A stretch of 64,000 nt of DNA, taken from assembly GCA_004299095.1 (NCBI GenBank), contig SCQQ01000025.1, forward strand, positions 28,528 through 92,527, given 5' to 3'. This stretch comes from Burkholderiaceae bacterium. Lineage in GTDB: Bacteria; Pseudomonadota; Gammaproteobacteria; Burkholderiales; Burkholderiaceae_C. Made by a program: the position numbers and the translations under genes. Shown here piece after piece: positions 33,871-43,070 of the stretch. Position 1 is the first letter of the stretch. Every line of letters starts with the position of its first letter. Below the pieces are notes generated by a model. The model searched no databases and was not told where the DNA came from. It worked only from the letters and a program-made list of their open reading frames with translations.

Positions 33871-35214
33871 ATGAACGTGATGCCCGACGGCCCCGCGGCT
33901 GAGAGTGACGACTACCTGATCGGCAAACCGCAAGCGTGGTTTGCTTTCGCGATGACCTTCGCGCTCATGATGTTCGATTACATCGACCGGCAGGTGATCG
34001 TCTCGCTATTCCCCCACATCAAGGAAGAATGGGGACTGAGCGACAAACATCTGGGTTCACTGGTGTCCATCATCTCCATCGTGATCGGGTTGGGCGGCAT
34101 ACCGGTGGCGCTGCTGGCGGACCGCATCAGCCGGGTAAAAAGCATCGCCATCATGGCCACCATATGGAGTCTGGCCACCATCGCGTGCATGTTCACCCAC
34201 AACTTCGGCCAGCTATTTGCCGCGCGCGCCACGGTGGGGGCCGGTGAAACCGGCTATGGCTCGGTGGGGTCTGCGCTGATCTCCACGCTGTTTCCCAAGC
34301 GCTTGCGCAGTACCGTTCTCGGCGCCTTTTTTGCTGCCGGCTCGCTGGGATCGGTGCTGGGCGTGATGCTGGGGGGCATGATCGCGGCCCATTGGGGATG
34401 GCGGGCTGCCTTCGGCGTGGTCGGCATACCAGGCTTGATGCTGGCGCTGCTCTATCTGTTCGTGCGCGACTACAAGACCGTGGAACTGACGCCCAGACAG
34501 GATCACGTGGCCCGCTCCCTGACGCGGACGGTCAAGCACATTTTCAACTCGCTGACACACACGCCCACCCTGCTGTGGGCCTGCTTCGCGGGCGCAATGC
34601 AACTGGTGACGATGTCGACCATCATGGCATGGCTGCCCAGTTTCCTGAACCGCTTCCACGGTTTAAACCCGGCAGATGCCGGCAAGCAGACGGCACTGGT
34701 GATCCTGGTCAGTGCCGTGGGTGTCATCACCTCGGGCATCGTGGTGGACCGCCTGGCACGCCGCACGCCACGCTACAAGCTGCTCCTGCTGGCCACGCTG
34801 TGCATATTCACCGCCGTGATTTTCATCGTTGCGTTTGGCGGCCCCTACACGGGCTCCACACAGTTCAAGCTGATCCTCCTGGGCGGGTTCTTCATGAACT
34901 CCATCATTGGCGTGATCGTCGGCGTAGTCATGGATGTCATCCACCCGGGTATCCGCTCCACCGGCGCGGCCGTGCTGGCCGCGATCCTGAACCTGTTTGG
35001 CCTGGCTGTGGGGCCGTTCCTGACGGGTGTCTTATCCGACCAATTCGGTTTGCAGCATGCACTGGCCATCGTCCCGCTGTTCAGCGTGGGGGCCGCGGTA
35101 CTTTTCCTCATCGCCATGCGCAGCTACGACGCCGATGTCGCCCGGATCGCCGATGTGAAGCTGGACGTGGCGCCATCCATCACCGGCCACCTGAGCACCA
35201 GTTCCGCTGCCTGA
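33871..35214 (+). CDS. MFS transporter, copy 2 (447 aa)
   Basis: A 12-helix permease highly similar to that at 22650-23972 in the first 200 residues (FDYIDRQVIVSLFPHIKEEW, LADRISRVKS) and over most of its length. The start has AGGAGAC upstream. It is probably an uptake permease for the BKACE pathway substrate; that is an inference. Confidence 0.88.
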   Translation: MNVMPDGPAAESDDYLIGKPQAWFAFAMTFALMMFDYIDRQVIVSLFPHIKEEWGLSDKHLGSLVSIISIVIGLGGIPVALLADRISRVKSIAIMATIWSLATIACMFTHNFGQLFAARATVGAGETGYGSVGSALISTLFPKRLRSTVLGAFFAAGSLGSVLGVMLGGMIAAHWGWRAAFGVVGIPGLMLALLYLFVRDYKTVELTPRQDHVARSLTRTVKHIFNSLTHTPTLLWACFAGAMQLVTMSTIMAWLPSFLNRFHGLNPADAGKQTALVILVSAVGVITSGIVVDRLARRTPRYKLLLLATLCIFTAVIFIVAFGGPYTGSTQFKLILLGGFFMNSIIGVIVGVVMDVIHPGIRSTGAAVLAAILNLFGLAVGPFLTGVLSDQFGLQHALAIVPLFSVGAAVLFLIAMRSYDADVARIADVKLDVAPSITGHLSTSSAA

Positions 35215-35236
35215 GCAGCCGAAATGTGCTGGTCGT

Positions 35237-35332
35237 ACCGGCCGCTACCCGCTGGCGCTCCCTGACGCGTCCGACGGTGATCCACTACATCCGTGCGGCA
35301 AGATCGCGGAAGCGCGAGTTGATCGGGCAGAG
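35237..35332 (+). pseudogene. Short remnant of a quinone-oxidoreductase gene
   Basis: Bases 35237-35262 match 24318-24343 in the intact quinone oxidoreductase gene at 24 of 26 positions and read RTGRYPLALP in frame, before diverging to a stop at 35332. It lies just behind MFS copy 2, as the intact gene lies behind MFS copy 1. The match is short, so it is a likely but not certain remnant. Confidence 0.5.
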
Positions 35333-35592
35333 AGCCTCGGGTGCTGAAATAAATGTTTTCGGCGAACTTGAGGAAACCTGCCGTGCGGGACAGAAGACGC
35401 GAGGCCGCCAGCGCGAGCAACGATGCTCGGCCTTGGGAGAGGTGTTCATGACCGGGCACATGAATTGATTGCCGCGGTGGCTGAAGCGGAGCCGCGTGAT
35501 GACGCCTTGCGCGATTCGTCACGCGAAGCCGACAGCGGCTCAGTTAACATTTGCAAATTGCGTTGTTTGTTTACTTCAAGAGGAGACTTTAC
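35333..35592. other. Leader region upstream of the acyl-CoA ligase
   Basis: No gene is supported. The last 60 bases become AT-rich (gttaacatttgcaaattgcg), compatible with a promoter for the cluster that follows, and end in AGAGGAGA, the ribosome site. No exact -35/-10 pair can be claimed. Confidence 0.35.
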
Positions 35593-37233
35593 ATGTTGGG
35601 TTTGATGCAGGATCAGCCGCTGCTGATTTCGGCGCTGATGGATCACGCCGAACGACACCACGGCACCACGGAACTCGTTTCGCGCCGTGTCGAGGGTGAT
35701 ATCCATCGCTACACGTACAAGGATTTAGCCGCACGATCCAAGCAACTGGCCAATGCGCTCGACCATGCCGGTCTGAAGCAAAGCGACCGCGTCGCGTCGA
35801 TCGCCTGGAATGGCTACCGCCACATGGAGCTGTACTTTGGCGTGAGCGGTTCCGGGCGCGTCATGCACACCATCAATCCGCGCATGCATCCGACGCAAAT
35901 CACCTGGGTCATGAACCATGCCGAAGACCAGGTGGTGTGCTTCGACACGACTTTCCTCCCCATCGTCCAGGCGATCCACGCCAAATGCCCGACAGTGAAG
36001 CATTGGGTCGCGCTCTGCGACGCTGACAAGCTGCCCTCGGATTCGGGAGTTCCCGGATTGCTGAGCTACGAGACGTGGATTGGCGCTGAATCCGCGGATT
36101 ACACCTGGCCCACTTTTGACGAAAACCTCGCCGCAGGGCTGTGCTATACGAGCGGCACGACGGGCGACCCGAAAGGTGCGCTCTACAGCCACCGCTCGAC
36201 CGTCTTGCACGCGTATGGCGCGGCGCTGCCCGACACCGTCGGCCTATCCGCCTCCGACAGCGTGCTGCCGGTGGTGCCGATGTTTCACGTCAACGCCTGG
36301 GGCATTCCGTACGCGGCAGCGCTCTCGGGCTGCAAGCTGGTGTTTCCGGGGCCAGCGATGGACGGCAAATCCATTTACGAGCTGATGGAGGCCGAGCGCG
36401 TCACGTTCGCGGCGGGCGTGCCGACGATCTGGCAAATGCTGCTCAGCCACGTGCAGAACAACAACCTCCATTTCTCGACGCTGAAGCGCACCATCATCGG
36501 CGGCTCGGCGTTGCCGCTGTCGATGCAAGTGGCCTTCGAGAAAGACTATGGTGTCACCGCCGTGCACGCTTGGAGCATGACGGAAACCAGTCCGCTCGGT
36601 ACCGCGGCGCAATTGAAAAACAGCCAGCTCGGGCTTCCTGACGAACAAAAGCACCAGATCCTCAACACGCAGGGGCGGGCAGTGTTTGGCGTCGACATGA
36701 AAATCGTCGGCGACGACGGCAAAGACCGGCCGTGGGACGGCAAATCGTTCGGCGACCTGTGGGTGCGCGGTCCGTGGGTCGCGTCGGCTTATTTCAAGCG
36801 TGAAGGCAGCCCGCTGAAAACGGACGAGCACGGCCGCAAGTGGTTCCCCACGGGCGACGTGGCCACCATCGACCACGACGGCTTCATGCGCATCACCGAT
36901 CGCAGCAAGGACGTGATCAAGTCCGGCGGCGAATGGATCAGTTCGATCGACATCGAGAACATCGCCGTGAGTCATCCTGCGGTAGCGATCGCGGCCTGCA
37001 TCGGCATACCGCATCCGAAGTGGGACGAGCGGCCGATCGTGGTCGTCGTGAAAAAGCCGGGCAAGGAAGTGACCAAGGAGGAAATCCTTGCGCTATATCC
37101 GGGCAAGCTGGCCAAGTGGCAAATTCCCGATGACGTGGTGTTCGTCAAGGAAATACCGCTGGGCGCCACCGGCAAGATCCAAAAGCGCAAACTGCGCGAG
37201 GAACTCAAGGATTACAAATTGCCGGAACTCTGA
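35593..37233 (+). CDS. Medium/long-chain acyl-CoA ligase, AlkK-like (546 aa)
   Basis: The enzyme activates a carboxylic acid to its CoA ester with ATP. The AMP-binding signature is [19 protein letters not shown], with [25 protein letters not shown] and the C-terminal Lys motif [13 protein letters not shown]. It equals AlkK of Pseudomonas in length (546 aa) and shares its pattern throughout ([39 protein letters not shown]). ATG at 35593 was chosen for its AGAGGAGA site. It opens the acyl-CoA degradation cluster. Confidence 0.9.
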   Translation: MLGLMQDQPLLISALMDHAERHHGTTELVSRRVEGDIHRYTYKDLAARSKQLANALDHAGLKQSDRVASIAWNGYRHMELYFGVSGSGRVMHTINPRMHPTQITWVMNHAEDQVVCFDTTFLPIVQAIHAKCPTVKHWVALCDADKLPSDSGVPGLLSYETWIGAESADYTWPTFDENLAAGLCYTSGTTGDPKGALYSHRSTVLHAYGAALPDTVGLSASDSVLPVVPMFHVNAWGIPYAAALSGCKLVFPGPAMDGKSIYELMEAERVTFAAGVPTIWQMLLSHVQNNNLHFSTLKRTIIGGSALPLSMQVAFEKDYGVTAVHAWSMTETSPLGTAAQLKNSQLGLPDEQKHQILNTQGRAVFGVDMKIVGDDGKDRPWDGKSFGDLWVRGPWVASAYFKREGSPLKTDEHGRKWFPTGDVATIDHDGFMRITDRSKDVIKSGGEWISSIDIENIAVSHPAVAIAACIGIPHPKWDERPIVVVVKKPGKEVTKEEILALYPGKLAKWQIPDDVVFVKEIPLGATGKIQKRKLREELKDYKLPEL

Positions 37234-37309
37234 TCCGGGACGAAGCAGGGCAATTCTGAAATCCGGATCGTTGCGATAACGGATTCGGCAACAGGGCCAA
37301 ACGGGGCCG

Positions 37310-37344
37310 GCGGCAGCGCGCGTTATGCTCGCTGCCGCTTTTTT
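37310..37344 (+). terminator. Rho-independent terminator after the acyl-CoA ligase
   Basis: GCGGCAGCG (37310-37318) pairs with CGCTGCCGC (37330-37338) across an 11-base loop, followed by six T. It lies 77 bp after the ligase stop and 18 bp before the next start, so it separates the ligase transcript from the Liv operon or acts as an attenuator. Confidence 0.8.
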
Positions 37345-37361
37345 CTTCCTGGAGATCGGAC

Positions 37362-38612
37362 GTGAAAAATTGGATCAAGGCCACGGCGCTTGCGTGCGCC
37401 GCGTGCATGCTGGCAGGCAGCGCGTCGGCGCAGTCGGAGTCGGGCGAGACCGTGAAGATCGCGGTGATCGAAGGGTTGTCGGGGCCATTTGCGATCAACG
37501 GCGTGAACCAGATGCACACCTGGCACTACCTGGTCGGCCACCTGACCGCGCAAGAAAACCCCGCCGGGGTGAAATTCGAAATCGTTCCCATGGACAGCAA
37601 GGGCTCGCCCAAGGATGCGGTGCAGCTCATGCAATCCGCGGTCGACCAGGGCATTCGCTACATTGCGCAGGGCAACGGCTCGAACGTAGCGATCCCACTG
37701 GCGGAAGCGGTTGAAAGGAACAACGAGCGCAATCCCGGCAAGGAAGTGGTGTACCTGAACTACGCCGCGGTCGATCCGGCGCTCACCAACGACAAGTGCA
37801 CGTATTGGCACTTTCGCTTCGATGCGGATACCACGATGAAGATGGCCGGTCTCACGCGCTTCATGAAAAACCAGCCGGGCATCCACAAGATCTATCTGAA
37901 CAACCAGAACTACTCGCACGGCCATCAGGTCGCCAAGTATTTCAAGGAAGGCATCGCCAAGAACCGGCCCGATGCGCAAATCGTCGGTGAAGACTACGTC
38001 GCGCTCGGGCAAGTGAAGGACTTCGCACCCTACGTTGCCAAGATCAAGGCGGCCGGCGCCGACACGCTGGTCACCGGCAGCTGGGGGCCGGACTTCACGC
38101 TGCTGGTTAAGGCCATGGCCGACGCCGGCCTGAACATTCCTATTTACGCCTACTACGCCAGCGCAACCGGCACGCCGACCGCGTTGGCGCGCATCCCGGG
38201 GGTGCAGGTATACCAGATCGCCACCGCGCATTCCGATTACCTTGGCCGCACCGGCGCTGTCATGACGGGCATCAAGAAGCAATACCACGACGACCTGGTG
38301 ACGTTCGGCATCTACGACGCGCTGATCGGCCTGAGCCACGCCATGGCCAAGGCGAAGTCCACGGATCCGGTCAAGGTGGCGCACGCGTTCGAAGGGCTCA
38401 AGTTCACGGGCCACAACGGCGACACCGACGAAATGCGTGCGAGCGACCACCAATTGCAGCAGGGGCTGTGGATTTCGAAATGGCAGAAAACGGACGCCAA
38501 GGATGCCTACGACGTCGAGAACACGGGCTACACGTTTGCGCCAGTGAAATACCTGCCGGCCGACGTGGTGAGTACACCCACCACCTGCCAGATGAAGCGA
38601 CCTGGCAAGTAG
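37362..38612 (+). CDS. Liv-type ABC substrate-binding protein 1 (416 aa)
   Basis: A signal peptide (KATALACAACMLAGSASAQ) is followed by the periplasmic-binding type I fold (peripla_BP_6): KIAVIEGLSGPFAINGVNQM, TQ-type segment YIAQGNGSNVAIPLAEAVER, YFKEGIA and GQVKDFAPYVAKIKAAGADT. GTG at 37362 has GGAG eight bases upstream. It is a close paralogue of the next gene. Relatives of this size bind amino acids, amides or aromatic and fatty acids. The beta-oxidation context makes a carboxylate plausible. Confidence 0.88.
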   Translation: MKNWIKATALACAACMLAGSASAQSESGETVKIAVIEGLSGPFAINGVNQMHTWHYLVGHLTAQENPAGVKFEIVPMDSKGSPKDAVQLMQSAVDQGIRYIAQGNGSNVAIPLAEAVERNNERNPGKEVVYLNYAAVDPALTNDKCTYWHFRFDADTTMKMAGLTRFMKNQPGIHKIYLNNQNYSHGHQVAKYFKEGIAKNRPDAQIVGEDYVALGQVKDFAPYVAKIKAAGADTLVTGSWGPDFTLLVKAMADAGLNIPIYAYYASATGTPTALARIPGVQVYQIATAHSDYLGRTGAVMTGIKKQYHDDLVTFGIYDALIGLSHAMAKAKSTDPVKVAHAFEGLKFTGHNGDTDEMRASDHQLQQGLWISKWQKTDAKDAYDVENTGYTFAPVKYLPADVVSTPTTCQMKRPGK

Positions 38613-38727
38613 CATCCCAGACGGACGCGCCGCCGGTTTCCAGGCGGTTTCCCTAGGGTGAACCCCAGTGCTGAGGGCTGGTATTAGCGGCTATGCTATG
38701 CCCACTTTTTCAACGAGGAGACCCCTG

Positions 38728-39969
38728 ATGAAGTTATCCGTTCTCGCGATCGCAAGCGTCGCGCTCATGGCTGGTTCCGGAATGGCTGTTGCTCAGCAAG
38801 GCCAAACCGTCAAGATCGCGATGATCGAAGGCCTGTCGGGACCGTTCGGGAACGTCGGCAACAACCAGTTGAAAAGCTGGCAGTACGTTGCGAGCCAGTT
38901 GACGCCCGATGAGAACCCGGCCGGCGTCAAGTTCGAGATCGTCGGCATGGACAGCAAGAGCTCGCCGCAAGAGGCTGTCAACTTGCTGAAGTCGGCCGAA
39001 GACCAGGGCTTCCACTACGTTACGCAAGGCAACGGCTCCAACGTGGCGATTCCGCTGTCCGAGGCGGTCGGCAAATACGACGAGCGCAATCCCGGCAAGG
39101 AAATCATTTACATCAATTACGCGGCGGTCGATCCGGCGCTGACCAACGACAAATGCAACTACTGGCATTTCCGCGTCGATGCCGATACCACCATGAAAAT
39201 GAAGGCACTGGCGCACTTCATCAAAAGCCAGCCGTCGAAGAATTTCTACCTGATGAACCAGAATTATTCGCACGGTCATCAGGTGGCCGAGTTCTTCAAG
39301 AAATATATCGCCGAAGACAAACCCGATTCGAAAATTGCCGGCGAGGATTTCACGGCACTGGGCCAGGTCAAGGACTTCGCTCCGTACGTGGCGAAAATCA
39401 AGGCATCGGGCGCCGATTCGGTCGTGACCGGCAACTGGGGCCAGGATTTCACGTTGCTCGTGAAGGCCATGAATGACGCCGGCCTGAGCCTGCCGATCTA
39501 CGCGTACTACGCCGGTGTATCGGGCACGCCTACGGCACTGGCTCAGGGCAAGTTCTCCGAGATTTACCAGATCTCCTACGGCCATTCCAACTACGAGGGC
39601 CGCATCGGCGAGTTGGAAAAAGGCTTCAAGGAGAAGTACGACGACGACTTCTACACCTTCGCGATTTACAACGCCCTGGTGTCGTTGAGCCACGCCATGG
39701 CGGCCGTCAAATCCACTGACCCAGCCAAAGTCGCCGCCGAGCTGGAAGACATGAAGTTCAAGGGCTTCAACGGTGAATCCTATTTCCGCAAGGCAGACCA
39801 CCAACTGCAGCAGGGGCTGTGGATCGCCAAGTGGGAAAAAACGAGCGAAAAGTATCCCTACAGCGTTGAGAACACAGGCTATACCTTCGCGCCGGTGAGT
39901 TACATCCCGTTGACTGAGGCCAGCACGCCGACCACGTGCAAGATGAAGCGCCCCAGCAGCAAGTCCTGA
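38728..39969 (+). CDS. Liv-type ABC substrate-binding protein 2 (413 aa)
   Basis: Collinear with the preceding gene (KIAMIEGLSGPFGNVGNNQL, VTQGNGSNVAIPLSEAVGKY, GQVKDFAPYVAKIKASGADS), with its own signal peptide (MKLSVLAIASVALMAGSGMA) and GAGGAG site. The tandem pair serves one set of permease and ATPase genes downstream, so the proteins may differ in ligand or expression. Confidence 0.88.
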   Translation: MKLSVLAIASVALMAGSGMAVAQQGQTVKIAMIEGLSGPFGNVGNNQLKSWQYVASQLTPDENPAGVKFEIVGMDSKSSPQEAVNLLKSAEDQGFHYVTQGNGSNVAIPLSEAVGKYDERNPGKEIIYINYAAVDPALTNDKCNYWHFRVDADTTMKMKALAHFIKSQPSKNFYLMNQNYSHGHQVAEFFKKYIAEDKPDSKIAGEDFTALGQVKDFAPYVAKIKASGADSVVTGNWGQDFTLLVKAMNDAGLSLPIYAYYAGVSGTPTALAQGKFSEIYQISYGHSNYEGRIGELEKGFKEKYDDDFYTFAIYNALVSLSHAMAAVKSTDPAKVAAELEDMKFKGFNGESYFRKADHQLQQGLWIAKWEKTSEKYPYSVENTGYTFAPVSYIPLTEASTPTTCKMKRPSSKS

Positions 39970-39980
39970 GTCGTACGCCC

Positions 39981-40031
39981 AATCAAATCCGCCACCGCGT
40001 GTGTCGTTTCGCACCGGTGGCGGGCTTGATT
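39981..40031 (+). promoter_or_regulatory. Long hairpin between the binding-protein gene and livH
   Basis: AATCAA..CCGCCACCG pairs with CGGTGGCGG..TTGATT around a 17-base loop. There is no T-run, so it may stabilise the abundant binding-protein message or reduce read-through to livH rather than terminate fully. Such a hairpin is common after periplasmic binding-protein genes. Confidence 0.65.
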
Positions 40032-40053
40032 ACGGCCTGACATCCGCACCACT

Positions 40054-41001
40054 GTGGAAGTATTTGTCGTCTCGATGTTGAACGGCGTGAGCTATGGGCT
40101 CCTGCTGTTCATGCTGAGCTCCGGGCTCACGCTCATCTTCAGCATGATGGGCGTGCTGAATTTCGCGCACGCGGCGTTCTACATGCTCGGCGCCTATCTG
40201 GCGTTCACCGTGTCCGCCCTGATTGGCTATTGGCCCGCGCTGATCGTGGCGCCGCTCCTGGTTGGTGCTTTCGGCGCGGCGTTCGAGCAACTGTGTTTGC
40301 GCCGGGTCCACAAGTACGGCCAGGTGGCCGAGCTGCTGGTGACGTTCGGCCTCGCCTACATCGTGATCGAACTGGTGCAACTGGTCTGGGGCCGCCTGGC
40401 CGTTCCGTACGGTTTGCCGACGCAGTTGAAGGGTCCGCTCTTTACCGTTTACGGCATCGAATTTCCCAAATCGCGCGCCTTCATCATGCTGGTGGCGGTG
40501 CTGATGCTGGGCGCCATCTGGCTGGTGCTCACGCGCACACGCATCGGGCTCATCATCCAGGCGGCACTCACGCACCCGCAGACCGTCGAAGCGCTCGGGC
40601 ACAACGTGCCCAAGGTGTTCATGCTGGTGTTCGGCGGCGGCGCGGCGCTGGCGGGTCTTGCCGGCGTGGTGGCCGGCAACACCTACGTGACCGAACCGGC
40701 CATGGCCAACGCCGTGGGCGTGATCATTTTCGTGGTGGTCGTGGTCGGTGGAATGGGGTCACTCGCCGGCGCCTTCCTGGCGTCCATCCTGATCGGCGTG
40801 ATCCAGACGTTCGGCGTGGCCGTGGACAAGTCGCTCGCGGACGTGCTGATGCTGGTCGGCATCCACGTCGGGCGCGGCGGCGCCTGGGACCAGTTCCTGC
40901 GGCTCACGGTGGCGCAGGTATCACCGGTGCTGCCATACCTGCTGATGGTGCTGATCCTGATCTTTCGACCGCGCGGCTTGCTGGGCAAGCGCGAAAGCTG
41001 A
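40054..41001 (+). CDS. livH: Branched-chain-type ABC permease LivH (315 aa)
   Basis: About eight hydrophobic segments; LMLSSGLTLIFSMMGVLNFA style residues near the start (GLLLFMLSSGLTLIFSMMGV) and FVVVVVGGMGSLAGAFLASI near the end are typical LivH. GTG at 40054 begins the frame. livM follows 6 bp downstream. Confidence 0.88.
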   Translation: MEVFVVSMLNGVSYGLLLFMLSSGLTLIFSMMGVLNFAHAAFYMLGAYLAFTVSALIGYWPALIVAPLLVGAFGAAFEQLCLRRVHKYGQVAELLVTFGLAYIVIELVQLVWGRLAVPYGLPTQLKGPLFTVYGIEFPKSRAFIMLVAVLMLGAIWLVLTRTRIGLIIQAALTHPQTVEALGHNVPKVFMLVFGGGAALAGLAGVVAGNTYVTEPAMANAVGVIIFVVVVVGGMGSLAGAFLASILIGVIQTFGVAVDKSLADVLMLVGIHVGRGGAWDQFLRLTVAQVSPVLPYLLMVLILIFRPRGLLGKRES

Positions 41002-41007
41002 TTTTCC

Positions 41008-42303
41008 ATGCCGACAAAACCCAGGCGCAGCGCAGCGCGCAATCATCTTCTGGTGTGGGGCGGATTCGCGCTGCTATTGATCGTGGCGCCGCAGATTTTT
41101 CACAGCGGCCTCGGCGTCAACATGCTGTCGCAGATGGGCTACCTGATCATCATCTGCCTGTCCTACAACATGCAATTGGGGCAGGGCGGTCTGCTCAGCT
41201 TCTGCCACGCGATCTACGCCGGTACGGGCGGGTTCGCGGCGGCTTACGCAGTGAACTACGTGTCCGGCGCCGACCTCGGTTTGCCGCTGGTGTTCATACC
41301 CATCGTCGGCGGCATAACCGGCGCACTTCTGGCCGTGCCGCTGGGCTACATCTCCACCAAAAAGGCGGGCGTAACGTTTGCCATGATCACCCTTGGCATC
41401 GGCGAAATGATCGTGGCCATCGCGGTCATGCTGCCCGGCATTTTTGGCGGCGACGCCGGCATGTCCATCGACCGCGTGTACGGCAAGCCATTCCTCGGCT
41501 TCACGTTTGGCCCGCAAATCCAAGTCTATTATCTGATCGCGTTTTATTGCTTCGTCTGCACGGTGCTGATGTACGCATTCACCGGCACACCGCTCGGCCG
41601 CATGCTGAACGCCGTGCGCGACAACCCCGAGCGCGTCGGCTTCATTGGCTACAACACCCAGCGCGTGCGCTGGTACGCCTTCATCATTTCCAGCTTTTTC
41701 GCCGGCATCGGCGGCGCGCTGGCCACCATCAACGTCGAAATCGTGAATGCCACCGACGCGCTGGGCTCGGTGGCGTCCGGCAGCTATCTGCTGTTCACTT
41801 TCCTGGGTGGCGTGACGGTGTTCTACGGCCCCATTCTGGGCGCGATCCTGATGGTGCTGGCGTACGTGTTGCTGGCCGACCTGACGTCCGCGTGGCTGCT
41901 GTATCTGGGCTTGGCTTTCCTGATCATGGTGATGTTCGTTCCGGGCGGCGTCGGCAGCCTGGTGGCCGCCAACGTGCGCATGGCACGCTTCGGCAAGCTG
42001 CGCCGGTTTGCCGGCTTCTACGGCGCGTTGCTGGCAGCCGGTGTCGTGATGCTGATCGGCGTCTCCGCCATGATCGAAATGATTTATCACTTGCAGCTCA
42101 ACGCGGCATCGGGTGCCTATATTTCGTTCATGGGCCTGCGCCTCGATACCACGCATGCCGCCGCGTGGGCCGGTGCCATCGCTGTCGCCGTGGGGGGCGG
42201 CGCCGTGCTGCGCTGGGTCGGCAAGCGCTACGCCCGGACCTGGGGCGTGGCGCTGGAGGAAATCGAGTCCGAAATGGCACAGCGCGCGGGGGCGGCTGCA
42301 TGA
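41008..42303 (+). CDS. livM: Branched-chain-type ABC permease LivM (431 aa)
   Basis: Multi-helix permease with YNMQLGQGGLLSFCHAIYAG, then RNPERVGFIGYNTQRVRWYA-like VRDNPERVGFIGYNTQR and TFLGGVTVFYGPILGAIL, the LivM profile. The C-terminal 100 residues carry two extra hydrophobic segments (RFAGFYGALLAAGVVMLIGV; AAWAGAIAVAVGGGAVLRW). Its stop overlaps the livG start (ATGA). Confidence 0.88.
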   Translation: MPTKPRRSAARNHLLVWGGFALLLIVAPQIFHSGLGVNMLSQMGYLIIICLSYNMQLGQGGLLSFCHAIYAGTGGFAAAYAVNYVSGADLGLPLVFIPIVGGITGALLAVPLGYISTKKAGVTFAMITLGIGEMIVAIAVMLPGIFGGDAGMSIDRVYGKPFLGFTFGPQIQVYYLIAFYCFVCTVLMYAFTGTPLGRMLNAVRDNPERVGFIGYNTQRVRWYAFIISSFFAGIGGALATINVEIVNATDALGSVASGSYLLFTFLGGVTVFYGPILGAILMVLAYVLLADLTSAWLLYLGLAFLIMVMFVPGGVGSLVAANVRMARFGKLRRFAGFYGALLAAGVVMLIGVSAMIEMIYHLQLNAASGAYISFMGLRLDTTHAAAWAGAIAVAVGGGAVLRWVGKRYARTWGVALEEIESEMAQRAGAAA

Positions 42304-43070
42304 CCTACGCCCTGGAACTCAAGGACTTGCACAAGAGTTTTGGCAATACCGCCATCATCCGGGGCGTCAACCTGGCGGTCGAAGCGGGCGAGCGCGTGGC
42401 GGTGATCGGACCCAACGGTGCCGGCAAATCCACGCTGTTCAACCTGATCAGCGGCCGGCTCGAGCCGACCCGCGGCGACGTGCTGCTGAATGGCCAGCGC
42501 ATCAACGGCAAGCACTCCTATGAAATCAACCGCATGGGCCTGTCGCGCAGTTTCCAGATCACCAACATCTTTCCGCAACTGAGCGTGTTCGAGAATCTGC
42601 GCTGCGGCGTGCTCTGGAGCGCCGGCGTCGGCTACACGTTCCTGCGCTTTCTGTCGGGCCTGCACAGCGCCAACGAGCGCGCCGAAGCGTTGGTCGAACA
42701 AGTCGGCCTTGGGCACAAGCGCGACGTGCTGGCCGTCAACCTAACCTATGCCGAGCAGCGCGCACTGGAAATCGGCATCACGATTGCCGGCGGCGCCAAC
42801 GTGATCCTGCTGGATGAGCCTACCGCCGGCATGAGCACCGCCGAGACCGAGCGCTTCATCGAATTGATCCGCGAGATCACGCAGGGCAAGACGTTGCTCA
42901 CGGTCGAGCACGACATGGGCGTGGTATTTGGCTTAGCCGACAAGATCGCGGTCGTGGTCTACGGTGAAGTGATCGCTTTCGATACGCCCGAAGCCGTGCG
43001 CGCCAACCCGGAAGTGCAGGAGGCCTACCTGGGCTCGCCGATTGCCGCGGCGCAGGAGGGGGTGCATTGA
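42300..43070 (+). CDS. livG: Branched-chain-type ABC ATPase LivG (256 aa)
   Basis: Walker A is GPNGAGKST, Walker B ILLDEPTAGMS, switch His in TVEHDMGVVFGLAD. The signature region reads LTYAEQRALEIG in place of LSYGQQR, a modest departure. ATG at 42300 overlaps livM and the stop overlaps livF (TGATG). Confidence 0.9.
   Translation: MTYALELKDLHKSFGNTAIIRGVNLAVEAGERVAVIGPNGAGKSTLFNLISGRLEPTRGDVLLNGQRINGKHSYEINRMGLSRSFQITNIFPQLSVFENLRCGVLWSAGVGYTFLRFLSGLHSANERAEALVEQVGLGHKRDVLAVNLTYAEQRALEIGITIAGGANVILLDEPTAGMSTAETERFIELIREITQGKTLLTVEHDMGVVFGLADKIAVVVYGEVIAFDTPEAVRANPEVQEAYLGSPIAAAQEGVH

Noticed and set aside
40230..43070. A 946-codon frame ending in LivG
   Set aside because: Its upstream part is a shadow of livH and livM. 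LivG starts at 42300 by ATGA coupling.
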